Shown here: piece by piece, positions 1-5,797 of the stretch
Numbering within the stretch: position 1 is the first letter of the stretch
How the letters are laid out: each line of letters opens with the position of its first letter
Origin: Oceanospirillaceae bacterium
GTDB taxonomy: Bacteria; Pseudomonadota; Gammaproteobacteria; Pseudomonadales; Balneatricaceae
Direction: 5' to 3'
DNA length: 6,420 bases
Assembly (NCBI GenBank): GCA_003497765.1
Contig: DNNY01000078.1
Coordinates: 1,435-7,854, forward strand
Program-made: the position numbers and the translations under genes
Notes under the pieces: generated by a model
Database searches by the model: none
What the model was told of the DNA's origin: nothing
Seen by the model: only the letters and a program-made list of their open reading frames with translations

Positions 1-293
1 ATACCTAGTTGCTTAGTTAACTTGATCTCCTCAACATCACAATTGGCGGAAACAATAAATTGACCCCCCGCTGCATGGACTGCCTTTACCTCATCACAAT
101 AAAGCACCGTACCAGCACCAATTTGCGCTTTACCAGCTAGCTTATCAGCCAATATAGCAATGCTATCTAGCGCCTGTGGCGAGTTAAGGGGTACTTCAAT
201 TTGACTAATGCCCGCCCCTATCAGAGCATCACCGATGGCAGCCACTTCATGGGGTTTAACGCCACGTAAAATGGCCATTAGATTTCTTTGCAT
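1..293 (-). CDS. dgoA: 2-dehydro-3-deoxy-6-phosphogalactonate aldolase, N-terminal 97 residues (3' end beyond window)
   Basis: Class I aldolase of the KDPG/KDPGal family, expected to split 2-dehydro-3-deoxy-6-phosphogalactonate into pyruvate and glyceraldehyde 3-phosphate, the last step of the De Ley-Doudoroff pathway; cytoplasmic. Ninety-seven codons are visible, about half of the roughly 205-residue family length. They show the opening MAILRG (6-11, with the family's phosphate-pocket arginine), IEVPLNSP (32-39, with E33 matching the catalytic glutamate E37 of E. coli DgoA) and IGAGTVL (58-64). The Schiff-base lysine lies in the missing part. The PLNSP form points to DgoA rather than the KDPG aldolase Eda. 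The ATG at 293-291 is 2 bases after the dgoK stop, with a weak GGAA six bases upstream. It gives an N-terminus about four residues shorter than E. coli DgoA; no better in-frame start was found upstream. At 82-84 the protein reads SAN where DgoA proteins usually have a proline (TPN/SPN). Family assignment is firm; pairing with dgoK supports the galactose isomer. Confidence 0.93.
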   Translation of the reverse strand, partial: MQRNLMAILRGVKPHEVAAIGDALIGAGISQIEVPLNSPQALDSIAILADKLAGKAQIGAGTVLYCDEVKAVHAAGGQFIVSANCDVEEIKLTKQLG

Positions 294-295
294 AG

Positions 296-1210
296 TTATT
301 CCGAAATTTGCTGATAAGCCGATTGCAACCCAAGTAATACTAGATCATCGCCACTCTGCACCACAACTGCCAGACCTAATGCTGTCAAAGCAGTCTTATA
401 GAGCTTGGTCAAATCATCGTTACCCACTAATTGTACTTGTTTAGTTGATGCCAGACCTTTAGCACCCGCTAATTCCAAGCCTATTAACAGGCCAGAAAGT
501 CTCGCTTTGCCATGTTTACCCTGTGGCTGAGCAAGCACATCCGCCGCACGTACACTAAATACTAAGTGAGAAAGTTGAGCAGGGTTGGCATAAGCTTCCT
601 TAACCGCTGACACAAAGGTACCCTCACACCACTCACTATCGCTAATAGAAAAACGCAATACACTCTGTTGTCCAAGTAATGCAAAGAGCTCACCTGTTAA
701 GAAGGTCGCAAACTGGATCACTTCCCCAGCTTCAACTTGAACCCATTTACTGTGGGTGCCCGGTAGACAAATCATGCCATCAAAAAGCTGGGTGGCGGAC
801 AGTTTGCTGAGCAGACCCGCAATTTGCGTTTCTTCGCCACGCATCACATCAGCTGGACTCTGTTGACTTAAGCCTGGCACAATCCACACCTTAAGGCGGG
901 GATCCGTATCAGGCACTCTTAAAGAGGCTTGCTGGCTTAATGGATTACAAGGTAAGGCTTGATAACCCACATCATGCCAACCCTGTTTAGCCCCTACCAT
1001 GCCACAACACAGCACAGGAATACTTTTATCCGTCGGCAAATAAGCAGCAACATGATTTAGTAATGTGGTTTCGAAAGCCTGAGCATCATGCATACTTGCC
1101 ATACCTTCGTCACTGGCAAGATAAAATACTTGTTGGTTATCAGCCGCTAGACCCCAGATACGTAAACTACTGGTACCCCAATCAACGGCAATCCAATCTA
1201 ACTGTTTCAT
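296..1210 (-). CDS. dgoK: 2-dehydro-3-deoxygalactonokinase
   Basis: ATP-dependent kinase that phosphorylates 2-keto-3-deoxy-D-galactonate at C6 to supply DgoA; cytoplasmic, member of the DGOK family (ASKHA-like fold). The 304-residue length is normal for the family (about 290-305). Visible motifs in order: the N-terminal phosphate-binding loop DWGTSSLR (10-17), CCGMVGAKQGW (68-78), DVMRGEETQ (121-129), CLPGTHSKWV (148-157), FLTGELF (170-176) and a C-terminal LVGN (261-264). I start it at the ATG at 1210-1208 because families begin just before the DWGTSS loop. An upstream in-frame ATG at 1246 would add 12 residues, overlap the dehydrogenase gene and match nothing in the family. The junction reads TAATATG: the dehydrogenase stop is one base before the start, with only a weak GGG as ribosome site, so translation is probably coupled to the gene before it. 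The gene is intact, and its presence fixes the pathway as galactonate rather than gluconate or arabinonate breakdown. Confidence 0.95.
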   Translation of the reverse strand: MKQLDWIAVDWGTSSLRIWGLAADNQQVFYLASDEGMASMHDAQAFETTLLNHVAAYLPTDKSIPVLCCGMVGAKQGWHDVGYQALPCNPLSQQASLRVPDTDPRLKVWIVPGLSQQSPADVMRGEETQIAGLLSKLSATQLFDGMICLPGTHSKWVQVEAGEVIQFATFLTGELFALLGQQSVLRFSISDSEWCEGTFVSAVKEAYANPAQLSHLVFSVRAADVLAQPQGKHGKARLSGLLIGLELAGAKGLASTKQVQLVGNDDLTKLYKTALTALGLAVVVQSGDDLVLLGLQSAYQQISE

Positions 1211-1211
1211 A

Positions 1212-1982
1212 TTAGCCCGTAACAACCACACCGCCATCAACGACAATGGCTTGACCGGTGATCATCTTACTCGCCTCTGAGGCTAAAAAAAGTGTGGTGC
1301 CAACCATATCCTCAGGTTGTAAATGTTGTTTTAGGCATTGGCGATCTAAATGTGCCGCTAAATCTTCAGGAGTGGCCCACATGGCTAATTGCTTTTCCGT
1401 TAATACCCAACCAGGCATTAAGGCATTGACGCGTATCTTATCAGCACCTAGTTCCCGTGCTAAGGCGCGGGTAAGACCATTAATAGCCGCATTCGCCGCT
1501 ACATAACCCGGGTAACCAGCATTACCCATCATATAAGAGACCGAAGAGACATTAATAATGGCACCACCGCCTGCCCCACGCATACCATCAGCAGCAGCTT
1601 GGGCAGTAAAGAAGTGAGGTCGCAAGTTAATCGCTTGACCTTGGTCCCAATCTTCCACTTTGGTGTCAGCAAGGTTATGCCGTTTATCATTACCAGCGTT
1701 ATTAACCAAAACTTGAATCGCGCCATGGGCTTGAGCTGCTTCTGCCATAGCCCCTTGCAAGGCGTCTATATCAGTAATATCACAGTTGATTGCCAAAGGC
1801 GCAACACCATATTTAGCCTGCATTTCAGCCACAAACTCACGGGCACCAGAGCGTTGCACAAAGGCCACCTTGGCACCTTGTTGCAAAAACCCTTCCGTTA
1901 AGTAAGCCCCTATACCGGAGCCACCCCCAGTAATAAAGACACTTTTATCTTTTAAATCGGTGTAACTAGCAGACAACTGCAT
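1212..1982 (-). CDS. SDR-family sugar 1-dehydrogenase, probable D-galactose dehydrogenase, with catalytic Lys replaced by Asn
   Basis: Short-chain dehydrogenase/reductase of 256 residues, the usual length of classical SDRs. Seen: the nucleotide-binding TGGGSGIG (18-25), NNAG (94-97), the tetrad asparagine N119 in INLR, serine S147 and tyrosine Y160 thirteen residues later, and a C-terminal VVDGG (247-251). The stretch NNAGNDKRH (94-102) resembles that of sugar dehydrogenases such as Caulobacter xylose dehydrogenase and rhizobial galactose dehydrogenase, as I recall them. Two oddities stand out. The YxxxK motif reads YVAAN, so the catalytic lysine is N164 (AAT codon at 1493-1491). The end of the second beta strand reads VQRS (42-45) without the aspartate typical of NAD-users, which suggests NADP use. 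From its place between a galactosidase and a galactonate dehydratase I infer oxidation of D-galactose to galactonolactone. It overlaps the dehydratase gene by one base (TAATG). Alternatives are another aldose, or a non-catalytic or altered-mechanism SDR. Family is certain; substrate is inference. Confidence 0.85.
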   Translation of the reverse strand: MQLSASYTDLKDKSVFITGGGSGIGAYLTEGFLQQGAKVAFVQRSGAREFVAEMQAKYGVAPLAINCDITDIDALQGAMAEAAQAHGAIQVLVNNAGNDKRHNLADTKVEDWDQGQAINLRPHFFTAQAAADGMRGAGGGAIINVSSVSYMMGNAGYPGYVAANAAINGLTRALARELGADKIRVNALMPGWVLTEKQLAMWATPEDLAAHLDRQCLKQHLQPEDMVGTTLFLASEASKMITGQAIVVDGGVVVTG

Positions 1983-3706
1983 TAGTGACTCTCCCGGGTA
2001 ACAGGTCGGGTATCTTTACCCACTAAGAAATCTAAATCTGCACCTTGATCAGCACCCATCACATGATCGATATACATTTTGGCATAACCACGGCTATAGT
2101 GCGGGGCATCAGGTTGCCAAGCTGCACGACGAGTGGCTAATTCTTCATCGCTTACTAGCAAGGATAATTCCCCCGTACTGGCAGATAGGCGTATCTTATC
2201 ACCCGTTTTAACCAGAGCCAAAGGGCCGCCAGCTTGTGTTTCTGGGCTAACGTGCAATACCACTGTGCCAAAGGCCGTGCCAGACATACGTGCGTCAGAG
2301 ATACGCACCATATCTTTAATACCTTCCTTGGCCAGCTTGGCTGGAATAGGCATATTACCCACCTCTGGCATGCCTGGGTATCCCTTAGGGCCACAGCCTT
2401 TTAGCACTAATATTGTATCTTTGGTGACGGGTAATGCTGGATCATCAATTTCTGCCTTTAATGCTTCTATATTTTCAAACACATAGGCTTCCCCTTCATG
2501 TTCCAACAATGCCGGTGTGGCGGCTGATGGCTTGATAATGGCACCATTGGGAGCCAAATTACCCCGTAAAATGCGTAATCCTGCCCCCGGAGCGAGTGGT
2601 TTGGCAAAGGACCGAATGACATCACGGTTATAACATTCAGCACCGTCATAGTAATGACTGATATCAGTGCCCATTACAGTATTGGCGCTTTTTAATAAAT
2701 GCTGAATTTCCGTTAATACGGCTGGCATACCACCGGCATAGCAGAAGTCTTCCATCAGATATTTACCCGATGGCATACAGTTGACCAATAAAGGTACGTC
2801 GCTGCCTTTATCAAAGTCGTTCAAATTCAAATCAACCCCTACGCGACCCGCAATAGCTAACAGGTGTAATACGGCATTGGTGGAGCCACCCACAGCGGCA
2901 TTGGCCATAATCGCATTATGAAAACTAGCTGGCGTCATCACATCCGATAACTTAATATCTTCTTCCACCATTTCCACAATACGCTGCCCCGTCATATGGG
3001 CTAAGCGCATGCGTCGCGCATCAACGGCAGGTAAAGCGGCATTGGTGGGCAGGGACATACCCATGGCTTCGACTAGTGAGGCCATAGTCGAGGCAGTGCC
3101 CATGGTCATACAGACGCCCTTAGATCGGCTCATGCCAGATTCAGCGTCCATAAAATCAATCAGTTTCATTTCTCCAGCCCGCACAGCTTCTGAAAATTTC
3201 CATACATCAGTGCCTGAACCAATATCTTTGCCTTTGTATTTGCCGTTAAGCATGGGGCCAGAACTCACCACAATAGTAGGTAAATCAACAGAGGCTGCGC
3301 CCATTAGCTGACCCGGTGTGGTTTTATCACAGCCACCCAGCAGCACCACACCATCAATACCATAGGCACGAATCGATTCCTCTACATCCATGGCCATCAG
3401 ATTGCGGAACAACATAGCCGTTGGTTTCATTTGGGTTTCACCAAGACTCATAACGGGGAATTCTACGGGGAAACCACCGGCCTCCCATACGCCACGTTTT
3501 ACACCTTCGGCTAGATCGCGCAAGCCAGAATTACAAGGGGTTAGTTCAGACCAGGTATTACAAATACCAATAATAGGACGCCCATCAAAGGCATGATCGG
3601 GATAGCCTTGATTTTTCATCCAACTGCGGTGAATAAAGCCATCTTTATCTAATTTCCCATACCAAGCTTGGCTCCGGCGTTGCTTATTGGGCTTTTTGTC
3701 GCTCAT
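1982..3706 (-). CDS. IlvD/EDD-family sugar-acid dehydratase, probable D-galactonate dehydratase
   Basis: Iron-sulfur dehydratase of 574 residues that should convert D-galactonate to 2-keto-3-deoxygalactonate and water; cytoplasmic. The closest described type I recognise is the pentonate/hexonate branch of IlvD/EDD, exemplified by Rhizobium leguminosarum L-arabinonate dehydratase (about 579 residues), known also to accept D-fuconate and D-galactonate. Key residues line up: cluster cysteines C58 (ELTPCN), C126 (GGCDKTTP) and C199 (SKGVCMTMGTASTM); metal ligands E90, D127 and K128 (the lysine carbamylated in relatives) and E448 (MPEVG); and the catalytic serine S475 in DARMSGTAFG. The ATG at 3706-3704 is chosen because a good AAGGAA precedes it and the protein then starts like its relatives. 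An upstream in-frame ATG at 3751 would overlap the galactosidase further. It overlaps the galactosidase stop by four bases (ATGA). Followed by dgoK and dgoA, galactonate is the best substrate; arabinonate or xylonate is possible but would not need those genes. Confidence 0.88.
   Translation of the reverse strand: MSDKKPNKQRRSQAWYGKLDKDGFIHRSWMKNQGYPDHAFDGRPIIGICNTWSELTPCNSGLRDLAEGVKRGVWEAGGFPVEFPVMSLGETQMKPTAMLFRNLMAMDVEESIRAYGIDGVVLLGGCDKTTPGQLMGAASVDLPTIVVSSGPMLNGKYKGKDIGSGTDVWKFSEAVRAGEMKLIDFMDAESGMSRSKGVCMTMGTASTMASLVEAMGMSLPTNAALPAVDARRMRLAHMTGQRIVEMVEEDIKLSDVMTPASFHNAIMANAAVGGSTNAVLHLLAIAGRVGVDLNLNDFDKGSDVPLLVNCMPSGKYLMEDFCYAGGMPAVLTEIQHLLKSANTVMGTDISHYYDGAECYNRDVIRSFAKPLAPGAGLRILRGNLAPNGAIIKPSAATPALLEHEGEAYVFENIEALKAEIDDPALPVTKDTILVLKGCGPKGYPGMPEVGNMPIPAKLAKEGIKDMVRISDARMSGTAFGTVVLHVSPETQAGGPLALVKTGDKIRLSASTGELSLLVSDEELATRRAAWQPDAPHYSRGYAKMYIDHVMGADQGADLDFLVGKDTRPVTRESH
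1989..1994 (-). promoter_or_regulatory. Ribosome binding site of the SDR gene
   Basis: GGAGAG lies 6 bases before the ATG at 1982, inside the last codons of the dehydratase gene. It supports this ATG as the start and suits reinitiation at the TAATG junction. Confidence 0.6.
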
Positions 3707-5796
3707 ATCTTTGTTCCTTCCACGACCCACATAGCATTGGGGAATTGCCAAGGTAGGTTTACACCATAATTCATTAAATAGGCGCCACTATGGGTTAGCT
3801 GTTGCTGTTTGATATCCAAAGTACCGCGTGACAAGCCCACTAACTCGTCTTTGTTGTGCAACTTAATTTGATAACTTGCGCGCTCGTCCAAAGCAGTTAA
3901 ACGCAATGGCCTAGGTAATATCTGTTGACTCGTGCCTAAGCTGCCAGCAAAGACCACAAACTGCCCACCATCAACGGCTGTTTGCTGCTCAGCTAAAATG
4001 GCTTGATCGCTACTATCTAAACGCCAAATATTGGCTGTTTGAAGCCAGCCACGATTGGCTTTCCACCAGTTAACCACTTTCTTTAATTGAGTTGCTTCTT
4101 CGTCAGTTAACTCATTGAGGTCCATTTCCATACCCATATGCCGTTGCGCAGCCACCCAGGCTCTAAACGCCATACTATGTAAACGGCCACTAGTATGACA
4201 ATGACGTGGTCCAACATGGCTACCAGTAACAACCAAGGGTAAGAAACCAGCGCTTTGGTGCTGTATACGCAGGCGCTCCATGGCATCATTACTATCCGAC
4301 AGCCACACTCTCTGGGTATGTTGTAGAATACCATAATCAATGCGCCCACCGCCCGATGCACAGGACTCAATCTCGACATGGGCAAAGGTTTTACGCAAGC
4401 GACCTAATAAGGCATATAAGGCATTGGTTTGCGCAGCATCAGCAAATGGCAGCACCCGATTATGATCCCACTTTATATATTCAATATCATACTGTTCCAA
4501 CATAGCAGCCATATGCTGATATAGATATTCCTGCACTTCTGGCAAAGCAATATTTAACACTAGTTGTTGGCGACCACGAGTTTGCTCTGCTGGGCCCAAT
4601 ATCCAATCTGGATGGGCCCGATATAAATCTGAATCTTCATTGACCATTTCTGGCTCAAACCATAAGCCAAAACCTAAACCTTGAGCTTTTACAGCTTCAA
4701 TTAGGGGCTGCAAGCCTTGGGGATATTTGCGCTTATCGATTATCCAGTCGCCCAGAGAACTGGTGTCATCATCACGTCTACCAAACCAACCATCATCGAG
4801 CACAAAACGTTCTGCACCCAATGCAGCTGCTTTAACAGCTAGATCAGTTAAGGTCTCAAATTTATGGTCAAAATAGATGGCTTCCCAACAATTGTAATGC
4901 ACGGGACGGGGTAGACTAGTAAAGCCCTGTGGCAGTAATTCATCAGCAACCAATCTTTGGAAAGGTACACTAATGCCGTTTAAACCGGTATTTGAGTAGG
5001 CAATATACAAGTCTGCTGTTTTAAACTCTGTTTGCAAACCACGGTAGGAACCAGTGACATGGCCAAATTGCACCTGTCGGCGTCCATCCGGCAACTCTTC
5101 AGCTACCATTTTATGGCCACCCGACCAACCATAATGCCAAGCACAAACCTCGCCTTGTGTATGTTTTGTACCAGCATTACTGACGAGTAAAGTCGGAAAG
5201 TGCTCATGCCCCGTGCGCCCAGTTCGGTTTTCTCTTACTAGTGCGCTCGGGCCCCATTGACGTATATGTGGTTGCAACTCCCCAACCCAACGACCACCAA
5301 ATTCCGTTACTTCAGATAAATGATCCACAGCAGGCATAACCGGTGCTGCTAGCCAATTTAATACAATGGGCTGGTCAGCAACCAAACTAGCTGACAGACG
5401 CCAAACATTTGGGGTTAAGCATTTTTTGATATGTGCCTGATAGGTCAAACCTAATTGCTTATCGCTATATATCAACACCAAACCATCGGCAGAAACATCA
5501 TCTGATTGAAGTTTAAATTGAGGCATTAAAGACTGCCCATTTTTGTCATAAGCAAGTAGACCGGGTTGACCGGCAAATGCATCTCCCTCAACGGGGCATA
5601 AACTAATAGCACTATGGCTATCAATCATACCACCAGTAATATCTCTTACTTGACCTTGCACCAAAGCATATAAGTCAATGTCATTAGGTAGACTTGCCCC
5701 CCAATACACAACATAAGCCATGGCCTTGCGATCACTGGCTATTACCAATGTCTGCTGGCCATGGTCAAGGCGCCATGTTTGGGTTGGCACTGCCAT
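3703..5796 (-). CDS. GH36 alpha-galactosidase, cytoplasmic
   Basis: Retaining glycoside hydrolase that removes terminal alpha-galactose from oligosaccharides or galactosides. The 697 residues fit bacterial GH36 (about 700-730): an N-terminal beta-sandwich (about 1-290), a catalytic TIM barrel (about 300-590) and a small C-terminal beta domain. Visible motifs are YNCWEA (301-306), RFVLDDGWFGRRDDD (330-344), GLWFEPEMVN (377-386), YIKWDHNR (440-447) with the nucleophile D444, ESCASGGGR (477-485), and WLSDSNDAMERL (498-509) carrying the acid/base aspartate (D501 or D504). SDSND is a variant of the more familiar SDNTD. There is no signal peptide (start MAVPTQTWRL) and no lipobox, so it acts on imported substrate, which agrees with the importer gene directly upstream. 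The start follows the permease stop by one base (TAAGATG), and GGTGA six bases ahead serves as ribosome site. Its stop overlaps the dehydratase start in ATGA. Family is near certain. Specificity (melibiose, raffinose, galactomannan fragments or floridoside) cannot be read from sequence. Confidence 0.96.
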   Translation of the reverse strand: MAVPTQTWRLDHGQQTLVIASDRKAMAYVVYWGASLPNDIDLYALVQGQVRDITGGMIDSHSAISLCPVEGDAFAGQPGLLAYDKNGQSLMPQFKLQSDDVSADGLVLIYSDKQLGLTYQAHIKKCLTPNVWRLSASLVADQPIVLNWLAAPVMPAVDHLSEVTEFGGRWVGELQPHIRQWGPSALVRENRTGRTGHEHFPTLLVSNAGTKHTQGEVCAWHYGWSGGHKMVAEELPDGRRQVQFGHVTGSYRGLQTEFKTADLYIAYSNTGLNGISVPFQRLVADELLPQGFTSLPRPVHYNCWEAIYFDHKFETLTDLAVKAAALGAERFVLDDGWFGRRDDDTSSLGDWIIDKRKYPQGLQPLIEAVKAQGLGFGLWFEPEMVNEDSDLYRAHPDWILGPAEQTRGRQQLVLNIALPEVQEYLYQHMAAMLEQYDIEYIKWDHNRVLPFADAAQTNALYALLGRLRKTFAHVEIESCASGGGRIDYGILQHTQRVWLSDSNDAMERLRIQHQSAGFLPLVVTGSHVGPRHCHTSGRLHSMAFRAWVAAQRHMGMEMDLNELTDEEATQLKKVVNWWKANRGWLQTANIWRLDSSDQAILAEQQTAVDGGQFVVFAGSLGTSQQILPRPLRLTALDERASYQIKLHNKDELVGLSRGTLDIKQQQLTHSGAYLMNYGVNLPWQFPNAMWVVEGTKI
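3714..3719 (-). promoter_or_regulatory. Ribosome binding site that sets the dehydratase start
   Basis: AAGGAA sits 7 bases before the ATG at 3706, within the galactosidase 3' end. It is one of the clearest Shine-Dalgarno matches in the window and favours the 574-residue product over the longer form starting at 3751. Confidence 0.65.
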
Positions 5797-5797
5797 C

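Noticed and set aside
1211..1246. 12-residue N-terminal extension of DgoK from an upstream in-frame ATG
   Set aside because: It would lie inside the SDR gene, lacks family similarity, and the ATG at 1210 puts the DWGTSS loop at its usual distance from the start.
1599..1901. Plus-strand 100-residue open frame
   Set aside because: Antisense to the intact SDR gene, with no recognisable domain; a shadow of its codon pattern. The other plus-strand frames (208-444, 1258-1506, 2133-2486, 3009-3311, 3390-3596) fail for the same reason.
3707..3751. 15-residue N-terminal extension of the dehydratase
   Set aside because: The ATG at 3706 has a good AAGGAA and the common ATGA overlap; the extension overlaps coding sequence of the galactosidase and resembles nothing in the family.
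4107..4385. Minus-strand 92-residue frame inside the galactosidase
   Set aside because: Out of frame within the conserved catalytic barrel of GH36; no domain or ribosome site supports it.
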